Assembly: GCA_043228905.1 (NCBI GenBank)
Contig: JBHGNT010000018.1
Coordinates: 4,278,001-4,342,000, forward strand
Reading direction: 5' to 3'
DNA length: 64,000 bases
Source: Azolla caroliniana
Taxonomy: Eukaryota; Polypodiophyta
Shown one piece after another: positions 34,033 to 44,896 of the stretch. The position numbers and the translations under genes are program-made. The notes beneath the pieces were generated by a model, which made no database searches, was not told the DNA's origin, and was given only the letters and a program-made list of their open reading frames with translations. The number at the start of each line of letters is the position of its first letter. Within the stretch, counting starts at the first letter, position 1.

Positions 34033-34193
34033 CACCGTAGCCGAAAATCGTCTCGACACCGCGTCCCCATGACAACACGGAAACCGATGCACCGGCTGAG
34101 CGTACCAACGGAGCACCTACGGACATCACGCCGTGTCTGGTGCACGACGAATGAACTGAGCCGAACATCCTCGACATTTTGGGTGACGAATAG
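34033..34193 (+). pseudogene. Element E accessory ORF, C-terminal tail
   Basis: One frame reads a Thr/Pro/Asp-rich stretch (NTETDAPAERTNG, then a TGA) and ends TEPNILDILGDE before a TAG at 34191-34193, about 50 bases before the 3' LTR. The accessory ORF of element I ends LEQSILDILDEG then a stop, at the same distance from its 3' LTR. Both are followed by similar sequence to the LTR edge (AGGCGTGCCA). The N-terminal part in E is lost, probably to the J/P insertions. Confidence 0.6.
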
Positions 34194-34243
34194 GAAGCGG
34201 ATGGGTTCAACATGCCATGGCACTATTCCACAGGCGTGCCAGG

Positions 34244-34686
34244 TGTTGTCCATCGGAATTGTAACCGCCAAACATAACACATGGATTATTATATTAGGAG
34301 CATTAAAGTAATGCGTGTAACGGTTGTACGCAGGGAGTGTAACTGATTAGAAGCCCTGTGTAGATAAAGGGAGAGAAACCATTGTAAAGGGCTAGCGTAT
34401 TATGAGAGTGCCGTTTTAATATAGTTTATCTTCTCTGATCTTGGTGTTTTGTCTATTGGCCTATTGGTCTCTTGTTTCCGTGTCTTGTTCTTTGTACAAG
34501 ACTGTGTTGCAGTAAACACAAGGTAAGTATGCATTGGGTGCTACGCCCCTATGGAGGTTAGGTTGTAGCCGTCTTAGCCTTATGCCCTACAAATCACACA
34601 CTACGCATCCCTATTCCCTTGCACCATGATCACCCTGTAAGCTACCCCGTAGGACTGAGGGTGTCTTGTGTTCCTAACCGGTAACA
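34244..34686 (+). repeat. Element E 3' LTR
   Basis: TGTTGTCCATC to CCGGTAACA, matching 11515-11964. The sequence before it is AGGCGTGCCAGG rather than a clean polypurine tract. Followed by GTAGT and the resumed gag of element A. Confidence 0.85.
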
Positions 34687-35438
34687 GTAGTACCTGCTCG
34701 GGCATGGTTACTGGAGTTATGTCGACGGAGGTAATGATATATCACCTGGTGCGACACACATGAACTTCCTGACTTGGGAACAAGTGGCAAGTAGAGTTAT
34801 GTACTGCTTTGCGTCTAGTGTCGGTGATCAGTTGCTGAGCCATATCCGGGATGCCAAGACACCGAAGGAAGCTTGGGGAAACGTCAAGAAGGTCTTTGCC
34901 GCGAGCACCACGACACGGAAGCTGCAACTCCGATAGGAGTTGAGCAATGTCTAACAGAAGGACATGTTCGTGGCCGACTATACGGCCCGAATCAAAGACA
35001 TTTGCGACTCACTTGCCTCTATCAACGTAACCGTCGAGGAAGATGAGATGGTGCAGGTTTTTCTAGGGGGCCCGATGACAAAGTTCGGAGCATTCCGGAC
35101 CACGGTTTGTACAAGGGAGAATACGCCCTCGTTTTTCGACTTACATTCGATGCTCCTAGTAGAGGAGAACCACGCGGGTGTGTCAACAAGCATGCACACC
35201 GATGACAAGATGATGTACACGGAGGTGGATCGGGCCCGTGGTTGTGGCAGACGAGGCGGATCAGCACGTGGTGGAAGCCGCCGACAAGAGCTGCACCGAA
35301 GGCACAAGGATGGTGCTGACAATAGTTCTGGAGCCTCCGGAAGCAGGAGGAGTCAAAGTGGTGCTTGAAACCAGCAAGAGAAGACCGTGATGGACTGTTG
35401 GTACTATGGCCGAAAGGGCCAAAGAGAGTGAGTGCTAG
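34687..35438 (+). pseudogene. Element A gag, main part
   Basis: Resumes with GYWSYVDGGND, RVMYCFASSVGDQLLSHIRD, KLQLR (TAG) and VADYTARIKDICDSLASINV, closely parallel to the gag of D. The zinc knuckle is decayed: CWYYGRKGQRE has Tyr for the second Cys and Gln for His, and two bases are missing near its end. A TAG at 35436-35438 stands where D also has one. Confidence 0.88.
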
Positions 35439-37711
35439 AAGAAGCGCGCCGATTCGGAAAAATCCGGATTCGGTAAGGCCGGACAGGGAAGCAAACAAAG
35501 CTCGCACTACGCGGAGGGATCGGAAGGATTCGGTTCCGGAAATGGAACATGCATAGCCTTTGTGATGGAACATGCTAATTCAACGAAGACAAACACCTCG
35601 AAACCGAATGAGGTATGGTACGTTGATTCCGGAGCGTCAAACCATATGACAAGCCACGCGGACTGGTTTGCTTATCTAGAAAAACTGGAACAACCGGGGG
35701 TGGTCGAAACCGGAGACGACACCTCGCATACCATCCAACACATCGGAGAGGTTCCCCTCAACCATGTCGGGCCGAAGGGAAAGTTGATGAACATCTTGCA
35801 CGTCCCGACAATCACAAAGAATATTATGTCAATCGGACAGATTTTCGATCAAGGGATGACGGTTTGGTTCACGCACTTCGAGTGTTCCATCGAAGAGGAG
35901 GGCAAAGTCATCGCGCAAGGGCGCAAAAAAGGGAGGATGTTCATCCTCAACACCAACGATGTCGGCATCGCTTTGTTCACAAAAGGACAGAAGGTCGAAT
36001 TCGATATCGACCTGTGGCACAAGCGGATCGACCACGTCAACTATCAGAGGCTTCAAGACATGCAATCGAAACAAGTTGTTTTCGGAGTGCCAAAATTCAG
36101 TGACCGGAAGGCCCAAATTTGTGAAGCATGCTAGCTCGGGAAGCAACACCAGCTTCCGTTCCCCACTGAAAGAAATCGGTGCCGTATCAAGCTTGATCTA
36201 ATAAATTTGTGGATGTATGGGGATCGATAGTCTTGGCGGGAGCCGATATTTCGTCTTCTTCATCGATGACTACAGTTGACACACATGGATCTACGTGATC
36301 GAAAGGAAAAGCGAAGTTTTTGACTGTTTCCGGAACCTACAAAACCTTGTGGAACAAGAAACGGAGAGGAAGATCAATTGCTGGTGTAGTTATCTGTAGC
36401 AGAAAGGAATTCAGAGGGAATTCAGCTGCCGATACACACAAAAACAAAACAGTGTGGCTGAAAGAACTAGTCAATTGTGTAGGAGGCACGAACAATGATG
36501 GAAGAGAAGAGCATGCCCAAATTGTATTGGGCCGAAGCGGTTCGGACGACTGTCTACATCCAAAACCGGATTGGGGATAAGGTGTCAGCACAAGAGCTGT
36601 ATTTCGGGCGGAAGCCGAATTTAAGGCACCTTAAGATATTCGGTTGCATTGCATATGTGCATGTGCCGGATGAGAAGCGGAGAAAGTTGGACCCGAAGTC
36701 AGAGAAATGCATCCTTGTCGGCAACTCACATGAGCAAAAGGGTTATAAGTGCTATAACCCCCAAACAAAACAAGTTCGAGTGAGCCGAGATGTCGAATTT
36801 GATGAGTCGGCATCATGGTACTCTCTCCCAACTCCGATGTCCAACCCCGACCCGATTTCGGAGGATGAGGCTAGTGAGCCTGAAACGATCCGAGCAGAAG
36901 ATGAAGAAGGATTCGGTACTCTAGATTAGAGTCCGATCTCATTTCGGCTGAGCGGGCCAAATGAAGCACTGAGTCGGAAGGACCAGCAAGATGATGAGCC
37001 GACGAGTAGCGAAGACTAGGTTGTGCTCTCCCCACGTGAGGAACCAAGGAGGCGGTTCACACACAAGGAAAAGGGGAAGAAGAAGATGTTGGAATAGGAC
37101 ACCAGTAGAGACAAGTCGGATCGGAGCGAATCCGACTCTGGATAGAACGAAGACGGACCTTCGAAGATGAAGTCTGAGTCGGCCAAGAAGGCCAAGGAAT
37201 TGGTGGAGAAGAAACTACGCCGATCAACCCCCCAAAAGAACCCCATCAATCGGTATGGTTATAACGAGTACATGACGCATCACTATGTGTACATGACGAA
37301 AGTGGCAACAGTGCGTGTGCCGGAGAGCTACACAAAAGCAGCAAAGAACATAAATTGGCGTGCCGCTATGGAGGAAGAGATGCACGCACTCACGGAAAAT
37401 GAGACGTGGGATTTAGTGGACGTACCAAAAGGAATGAAGCCGATGGGTTGCCGATGGGTATACAAGGTTAAATACAACACCGACGGCTCCGTCAATTGGT
37501 ACAAAAGGCTACATGCAGCATCACGACATTGATTATGATGAGACGTTTGCACCGGTCACAAAGATGACGACCGTCAGTGTCTTGCTTGCGGTGGCAACAA
37601 CGAAGGGCGTGGCATCTACATCAGATGGATGTAAAGAACGCGTTCCTCCAAGGTGACCTTGAGGAATAGGTGTTTATGGTTCAACCCCCCGGATTTCAGT
37701 CCGGAGTGAAC
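35439..37711 (+). pseudogene. Element A protease, integrase and start of RT
   Basis: Protease WYVDSGASNHMTSH at 35615; integrase zinc finger LWHKRIDHVNYQRL..ICEAC with a TAG after it (36132). The catalytic core is damaged (FFIDDYS then TGA, frameshifts at 36200-36480); KLYWAEAVRTTVYIQNRIGD and HVPDEKRRKLDPKSEK are intact. RT starts ENETWDLVDVPKG (37395), has a deletion near 37500, and reads HQMDVKNAFLQGDLEE then TAG then VFMVQPPGF. It ends at about 37711 in a partial repeat of its own sequence. Confidence 0.88.
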
Positions 37712-37752
37712 ACATTAGATGAATGTAAAGAACACGTTCCTCCAAGGTGACC
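37626..37752 (+). repeat. Local repeat of RT sequence at the end of A
   Basis: The 35-base stretch GATGTAAAGAACGCGTTCC..GGTGACC at about 37627-37661 recurs with two changes at about 37718-37752, 91 bases on. The second copy is joined directly to the F sequence. It may be a template-switch or repair scar, or a remnant of another copia copy. Confidence 0.75.
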
Positions 37753-37754
37753 GT

Positions 37755-38160
37755 AAAGGTTCCGTTCACCCCTACACCGTGCTTTCGAAAAGGCGATCGT
37801 AAAGGAGAGGATAATGTCACATACATGACGACAATTATGTCAAGATTTGAACTCTTGACCTGTTGTATTATAGTCAAGTGTTATATTGTAACCAACACAT
37901 CCAAGTACATAATCGTGTTATGTATATCTTCATAGATTATTTATTCACGTTCTAGGAGTTTTTAGAAAGTTCTAGAACTAGACGGTTCTAGAATATTCTC
38001 CAAAATATTCTCAAGAATATTCTAATGCATGTACTTCAACTCAGAGTATAAATACTTGTAACCTCCTTGGTCCCTTTCAAGGGATTCAACACTAGTCATT
38101 GACACATCAATTTAGTATTCTCGTTTCGCTTCATCTTTGTTTCATTGATCTTTATCTCTG
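37755..38160 (+). repeat. Element F left LTR with upstream tail
   Basis: Matches 56117-56505. Starts CGTTCACCCCTACAC, has GGATAATGTCAC at about 37808-37820, an antisense tRNA-like stretch at 37815-37895, palindromic blocks TTCTAGAA and GAATATTC, and a short TATA-like GTATAAATAC near 38045. Similarity ends near 38160. Confidence 0.65.
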
Positions 38161-39440
38161 CCACGGTTGGTGTATCTGTGATAGTTGGAATCACTTCCAA
38201 TTGGAAGCACCACCCGTCTTCGTCATCGCCTTTGGTTTTAGAGTTACCATCATCATCGTCCTTACTTCCGGAGTTACCTTCATCAACATCCTTGTCTTCA
38301 ACATCATCATGTGCAACACTTCTTCGCTCAATCATTGTCGTCATGAACACTACTTGGCATCATTTTGCATCATGGGTTTGGTGAGGAGTGCTTTCGATCG
38401 CTCACCTTCCCAATTCCGGTGGGGGTCACAACTGCTCACTTTCATGGTGGGGATTGGATCATTGCTCGCTTGCACTGCATTATCGTTATAATTCACGTCT
38501 CGCGCCACTTTCTGTTGGCGAGGACCGATTTTGATCGCTCACCTTCTAGTTTCGGTGGGGGTCACAACCGCTCACTTTTCTGGTGGGGATCACGTGGGTT
38601 TCTCACTATTGCTACTGTTTGTGCCATGTCTTGGGTCAACCTCGACTATTTACCCTCTCATAATAGAAGAACTCGAGTTGACCGCTTCACTTGCACTCCT
38701 TTGCCTGTTGTTGTTCTAGTTCTCAGTGAGGGCCGCATGACCGGTCACACACGTTCGTGTTTTCGATGAGGACTACACATGGTCGCTCACGTTCCAGTTC
38801 CCGATGAGGGCCACACATGGTCGCTTATGTCTGTTCGTGTTCCAGTTCTCGATGACGGCTGCATGGTTGCTCACACCCATTGGTATTCGTGTTCCAGTCT
38901 CTGGTGAGGACAACACATGGTCACTCACTCCAACTATTGTTCGTGTTCCAGATCCCGACAAGGACAGACATGGTCGCTCATGCCTATTGCTGTTCATGTT
39001 CCAGTTCCCGGTGAGGACCACACATGGTCGCTCACGCCCGTTGGTGTTCGTGTTCCAACTCTCGACGAGGACTGACATGGTCTCGCATGCCCGTTGGTGT
39101 TTGTGTTCCCCATGAGGACCGCACATGGTCACTCATGACTGTTGGTATTTGTGTTCCAATTCCTGACGAGGACCGCACATAGTCGGTCACGCCCGTTTGT
39201 GTTCCAGTTCTAGTTCTTGGTGAGGACCGCATGGTCGCTCACGTCTGTTCGTGTTTGTGCTCCTGGTGAGGGCCGCAGATGGTCGCTCACGCCCGTGGGT
39301 GTTCCAATTCCCGGTGAGGGTCACACATGGTTGGTCATGCCCGTTTGTATTCGTGTTCTAGTTCTAGTTCCTGGTGAGGATTGGACATGGTCTCTCACAC
39401 CCGTTCGTGTTCCAGTTCTAGTTTCCGGTGAGGACCGCAC
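38161..39440 (+). repeat. Element F internal minisatellite
   Basis: From about 38365, and regularly from about 38770, a unit of roughly 48-60 bp recurs about a dozen times. Its core is GGTGAGGACCACACATGG, TCGCTCACGCCCGTTGG, TGTTCGTGTTCCAG. The same unit continues past copia H at 56038-56110, so the array predates H. The first 200 bases are a CATCATC-rich non-coding leader. Confidence 0.85.
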
Positions 39441-39760
39441 TGTTGAATACGGGCTTCTAATGGACGTATTCACATTATCTCCTTTTGTACACACTAGGCT
39501 TAGGCTATTTATGTAAATAGTGAGAAGGGCAGTTGCCCTAGGCCAGTCAGTATATAAATTGACTTTGTAACCTAGTTAGTGCATTGCGTTAAGTTGTAAT
39601 ACACTCTTGACATTGTGGCTAACTGTCTATCTCTCTTGTGTACTAGTTGATTTCGTTTTTTGTCTTCGCTGCCATAAAAGCTATGAACTTGCAACCATTT
39701 ACGATCTTATTCTAGAAGAGTCTCAATCTTGGTCCGCATTAGATGACGGTGGACCCAACA
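39441..39760 (+). repeat. Element H 5' LTR
   Basis: TGTTGAATACGGGCTTC to GGTGGACCCAACA. TATA-like TATATAAATTG near 39549. Confidence 0.95.
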
Positions 39761-39762
39761 TA

Positions 39763-39774
39763 TGGTATCAGAGC
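39763..39774 (+). promoter_or_regulatory. Element H primer binding site (tRNA-iMet type)
   Basis: TGGTATCAGAGC two bases past the LTR. The following 460 bases to the gag ATG are leader; the open frame there (39762-40160) has no homologue I know. Confidence 0.9.
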
Positions 39775-40236
39775 GATGTTTGTTTGATTCCATTGCCGCC
39801 ATCTATCGAACCTCGATCAACAACTCTTCTCATGTACACCTTAAAGATCTCGATTGGCAACTCCTCTTGAAATCACATCTGACGGAGAGAGACAACCCCA
39901 ATCTGTGTTTCATTCGACTGAATAACACTCGGGAGGACCAATTGGCTCTGTTCCTCTCATCGTTGCAGTTCCCTGAAACAGGATCGGCTTGGAGAATCGC
40001 ACATAACCAGTGTTCAGAAATCACGGAAAAAATCGACATTCGAAATCGAACATTCAAATCTGGGTTCAATTTGACTAAGTCAGTTGATTGTAGTCACTCC
40101 GAACAAGATTCATCTATATTTGGAACCAACACGACTTCTGTCCAACTCCTGTTAGAATGACATCAAGTGAGCCTGGCTACTGCACTCCACCACAGTTCGT
40201 AGTTGACTCCAGACAAACTCTATTAAACCAACACAA

Positions 40237-41090
40237 ATGGCATCAACATCTGGCTCATCAGAGATGAGTCTAAGGAAGTTCGACGGATCGAACTTCAACT
40301 TCTAGAGGGAGCAGATGCAGGACTATTTAATGCTCAAGGGGCAAATTGACCCCATTGGGAATGAAGACCCTTTAGAAGGATACAAGCCGCTTGAATGGGA
40401 AAAGCTCAATAGAATTGTCCGAGCCACCATTCGGATGCACCTATCAGAGTCTGTGTACTTCATGGTGCAATTGTGTTCGACTACCTTCCAACTATGGAAG
40501 ACACTTTCAGACACTTATGAAAAGAAGGTTGCCGCCACCAAGATATACCTGATTCGGCGCCTTTATAACCTTCGGATGAAAGAGTCCGACTCAGTCCAGG
40601 CACACCTGAACGAGTACAAAAGCTTAAGCTCCCAAATTTCGGCCCAGGGGACGATTATCGAGGATGAACTAAAAGCAATGTTGCTCATGAGCAATCTCCC
40701 TCCTTCATGGGAAACTTTCGTTACAACCATGTGCAATGCGTCGACAGTTGCCCGTCGAGTACTCCTCAGTCACGAGTGCAATTATGATTGAAGCAGCTCG
40801 GAGAAAATCGTTTGCTAACGATTAAACCAACAACGCTTACGTAGTACAAGGTTCGACCGACCGATCGAACATCCATGGAAGAAGTTCTTCACAACAGTCA
40901 AACAATTAGTGAAGTCGGAGCAAGTCCCGGGATAATCGAGTCTGCAACTATTGCAAGAAACCCGGACACATCAAAACCGATTGCCGTGCACTCAAGGCAA
41001 AAAACGATAAGGCTCAAAGAGACGAGCAGAAGAGTGGCTGACACGATGAGATCAACTACGTCGACTCTACAACCGAAGTATTATCAAACG
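40237..41090 (+). pseudogene. Element H gag
   Basis: ATG at 40237 (MASTSGSSEMSLRKFDGSNF), then TAG at 40303. The main frame continues QDYLMLKGQID, WKTLSDTYEKKVAATKIYLI, LLMSNLPPSWETFVTTM. After a frameshift near 40780 the zinc knuckle CNYCKKPGHIKTDC (CX2CX4HX4C) reads at about 40943-40984. Confidence 0.88.
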
Positions 41091-42376
41091 ACTCGAACAT
41101 ACTATCAATTGAGAACCCAATCGAATCAGAAGTTTTGCTTACGACTGAAGAATCGAGCACATGGCTCTTAAACTCGGGTGCGTCCTTTCATTTGACTCCT
41201 CATCGATCCCAATTCCAACAATACACGGCCCGACATTCCGACTCAGTACGAGTAGAAAATTCGCAACACTATGACATAATTGGAATCGGCACGGTAGAGC
41301 TCAACCTTGCAGGTGGCTCTACATTAGTGGTATGCAATGTCTGACACGTACCTGAGCTCTCAAGACCACTGATCTCAGTCTGACAATTGGATGAAGAAGA
41401 CATTCGTGTTGGCTTCTCATGAAGAGGGTGGACGCTCCACAGGGGGAACCTCCTGCTTGCTCGAGGAACGAAGATACACTCATTTTACCCCTTGCACATC
41501 ACACTTAGAGAAGGTGACACAGTTCTGGTTGACATCCCCGTGTCATCACTATGGCATGGATGACTCGGACACCTCAGCAAGGCCGACGTCATGAACTTAT
41601 CCAGAGCCGGATACATCCCCAAACTCTTCTTCTCGGATCATCAATTTTGTGAGCATTACCAATATGGCAAACAGACAACCGCCACACACCCATCATCCGC
41701 CCCGAGAGAATCAAGTCCACTCGATTTGTTCCACTCAGAATTCTGTGGTCCCATGCCACATCAATCTCTCGGTGGTGATTTGTATTTCGTCAGCTTCATT
41801 AACGACTCAACTTGGAAGGTGTGGGCTTATCCAATCAAAAGGAAAGATCGAGTGTTCTCGATCTTCTCCGATTGGCTCGCTATGGTGGAGAATCAATACG
41901 GCTGAAAACTGAAATGCTTTTGAACCGATAATGGGGGATAGTTCAAATAAGCGGAATTCGTCAAATTTTGCCAACAACGTGGCATCATACGTGAATTTAT
42001 GACACCTCATCGTCCGGAGCAGAATGGGATTGCCAAGCGAATGAATCAGACAATTCAAGAAAGGATAGTTTCCATGCTCCAACACTCTGGACTGTTGGAT
42101 GGCTTCTGGGCAGAGGCCCTACTTACGGGAGTACACATAATCAATATGTCGTTGAGCAGGCCTCTAGGACTTCGGATCCCTCAGGAACTATGGACCGGCA
42201 GTAAGCCGAACTACGACAAGCTGAGGATATTTGGATGCGAGGCGTATGCCCTCATCCCGAAAGATGATCGCTGCAAACTTGCACCAAGGTCTAGGAAATG
42301 TATTTTCCTCGGTTATGGACCAGATGGCGAAATAGGATACAGACTCTAGGACCCCGAGCATAGACAAATCGTCCAA
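41091..42376 (+). pseudogene. Element H protease and integrase
   Basis: Protease-like WLLNSGASFHLTPHRS at 41162, where Asn replaces the catalytic Asp of DSG, so it would be inactive. A TGA sits at 41342. Integrase: HQSLGGDLYFVSFINDSTWK (Asn for the usual Asp in FIDD), damaged region near 41910-41990, then PEQNGIAKRMNQ and KLAPRSRKCIFLGYG. Several stops. Confidence 0.85.
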
Positions 42377-44173
42377 AGTTTGGACGTCGTGTTCAACGAG
42401 TCAACCATGCATCAATTGGTCGAAAAACCCATCAAAGTCCGAAGGGTAATTTTCTCCGATGTGTCAACCCTTCATGAGGGCCCAACTCACAACACGCGGT
42501 CAACTTCACGGGAAGCTAAACCCTCTAACACTGATTCGGAAGTGTTAGAATCGACACAACCAAACGACTTAGATTTGGATCATCCGACCTCAACACTCGA
42601 TGCGACAAATCTAGTCATACCTCAATGATCCGAGAGACTGTTGCAGCCCTTGGAAAGATACTCTCCTGATATCTTCCTCATGGACGCCGGAGAACCGACG
42701 TCATACGAAGAAGCATTGGCATCAGCTGACTCGGCCGCCTGGCATCTGGCAATGGAGTCTGAAATGAACTCCATTCGTGCAAACCACACTTGTGACTTGG
42801 TTGAATCACTGAAGGATCGACGTGCCCTCCCGTGTAAGTGGGTCTATCGAGTTAAGGAGATGTCCGATTCGGCCACCTCGAAATTCAAGGCCAGATTAGT
42901 AGCAAAGGGTTTTCGATAGGAATACGGCGTCGACTTCGACGAAATCTTTTCACCAGTGATGAAAATGACCACCCTTCGCTTTATGCTTGGCGTTGTGGCA
43001 TCCGAGAATTTGGAGTTGATTCAGCTAGATGTCAAAACAACTTTCCTCCACGGTGATCTTGACGAGGAAATTTATATGGAATAGCCGAAAGGCTTCGTGG
43101 TATCTGTCAAGAACATCTAGTCTACCGACTCAGGAAGAGTCTTTATGGCCCGAAACAGGCTCCGCGACAGTGGTACAAGAAGTTCGACGACTTCATCCAA
43201 TCGATCGACTTGTCTAAGAGCGATGAGGACCACTGCCTCTTCACGAAAAGAACTTGGGATGGATCTCCCATCTTCCTCATCATCTACGTGGACAACATGC
43301 TCATCTCTGGTTGCCATGACGGAGAACTCGCCGAACTTGTTCTGCAATTGTGGTTAAAGTTTTCCATGAAGGACCTCGGTTCGGCACGACACATCCTTGG
43401 TATGAAAATTAGTCGGAATTGAAATCGAAGACAACTATTTCTGTCTCAATCTGACTACATTGGCTGTGTCCTAGAACGCTTCCACATGCAATTGGCAAAA
43501 TCTGCCTCAACCCTGCTCCCTATTAGCACTCGACTGTCTCAGTGTGACTGTCCGACATCCGGTCCAAAGGGGGAACCTTGAGATCGGTATCGTATGCACT
43601 TGCAGTCGGCTCTCTAATGTACGCGATGGTCGCGACACGGCCTGACGTTGCTCATGTTGTCAGAGTCGTCAACAGATTTATGCACAATCCTGGCCGATCG
43701 TATTGGAACGCAATCAAGCATGTGTTCAGATATCTAATGGGCACAAAAGACCTTGGTATTCTATTCGGCCCAAATGACATCTCCGGGTGTAGTCGGATAC
43801 ACTGACTCGAACTTTGCAGGTTGCATAGACAACCGTAAATCAACAACCGGATATTGTTTTAAACTCAGCAATGAAGCGATCTAGTGGAAATCGAAACTTC
43901 AGGAGTGCACCGCCACATCAACGACCGAGGCCGAATACGTAGTTGTGTCCGATGCGGAAAAAGAGGCCTTATGGCTTGGTCGGCTGGGTTGCTCTGTCGA
44001 AAAATCTAGTTCATCACAACGCCTCCAAGCATATTGATGTTCGATATCATTTCGTTTGGGATTGTGTCATTTCAGGGAAAATCGGCCTTGAGAAGGTACC
44101 TACAACTGACAACGTTGCGGATGAAATGACCAAGTGTCTCTCGGCGGATCGATTTCGATCCCTTTGGTGTTGA
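42377..44173 (+). pseudogene. Element H reverse transcriptase and RNase H
   Basis: RT from AMESEMNSI and CKWVYRVKEM, TAG at 42917, then FDEIFSPVMKMTTLRFML, LDVKTTFLHGDLDEEIYME (TAG), YGPKQAPRQWYKKFDDF, IIYVDNMLISG (YVDN instead of YVDD). Then SMKDLGSARHILGMKISRN and RNase H (YAMVATRPDVAHVVRVVNRF, STTGYCFKLSNEAI). Ends ADEMTKCLSADRF before TGA at 44171-44173. The altered YVDD and protease residues, besides the stops, show this copy could not work unaided. Confidence 0.87.
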
Positions 44174-44393
44174 ATGGGCGTAATGAAGAATCAGTCCGAT
44201 TAAATCAGACACTCAGGACGTTTCTCGGACAATAGACTTGGATAGTTCGAACTTCGATTTTACTCTCTCCGAACTCGGCCAATCCGGCCTTATGCTCTTC
44301 GGAGTTCACTGACTTGAACGAATTCTCGATTGTTCATAAACCTTGTATCAATCTGTATTGTACATTCATTTCGGTCTACAGATTTCAGATGTA
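44174..44393 (+). other. Element H 3' non-coding region before insertion I
   Basis: No frame. Ends with ATGTA, the left TSD of gypsy I. Resumes at 55716 with ATGTATACGCCCATTGCGGGGGAG, whose end is the polypurine tract of H. Confidence 0.7.
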
Positions 44394-44843
44394 TGTTAAT
44401 CCTTAGGGCCGAACAATGGCCTAACACAGGGTGTCTCCGGAAGACACTTCACCAAAGGGGTGTTATGACGAGATAACTTAAGACACAATGATTAATCTGA
44501 CTTAATTGGCTACTTAGCAATAAGGCATTCACTTAATACACGCATAAGATATAACAATTAATACAGAACGGTAATCAATACGTGAAGATAAAACAAGAAG
44601 CTTATATTAATTCTCCATCAAAGTTTTACATTGTAATCGGGCCTTTATATAGGTCACCGGTGCTACGTACAAAATGGTGCCAACTGGCACCTGTTTGGAT
44701 CCGGTCCGGATCCGGATCGGCATACCGATTCCAGTCCGTCCGTTTACTACTTAATTATAATCTATTCTACTTAATTAAAATAGATTCCGAATAACAATCC
44801 CTTTCACATTCTGGTCTTTAACTCCTTTGCCGGTCGGGTAACA
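44394..44843 (-). repeat. Element I 3' LTR
   Basis: Minus strand reads TGTTACCCGACC..GGATTAACA. Matches 55297-55715 with numerous substitutions, and solo LTR M at 56637-57069 more distantly. The preceding sequence AAAGGCGTGCCATG is not a typical polypurine tract but resembles the equivalent site in E. Confidence 0.92.
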
Positions 44844-44896
44844 CATGGCACGCCTTTGGGACAGTACCTTGTACGTCGAATCCCACTATCTGGTCC

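Larger units (their letters stand above)
11515..34686 (+). mobile_element. Ty3/gypsy element E, inserted in gag of A
   Basis: Bounded by LTRs 11515-11964 and 34244-34686 (TGTTGT..GGTAMCA). The flanks CTAGT and GTAGT agree at four of five bases, taken as a decayed TSD. Inside: gag with two zinc knuckles, protease, RT and RNase H, in the non-chromodomain style shared with element I (YRMNPNY, DYRKLNA, FLDGF). RNase H is interrupted by copia B, then by the LTR-like sequence J. Close to the 3' LTR a short tail matches the end of the accessory ORF of element I. LTR divergence is visibly higher than for B or D, fitting an older insertion. Confidence 0.85.

Noticed and set aside
39762-40160. 133-codon open frame in the leader of copia H
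   Set aside because: It starts within the primer site region, has no similarity to gag, and the true gag start is recognisable at 40237.
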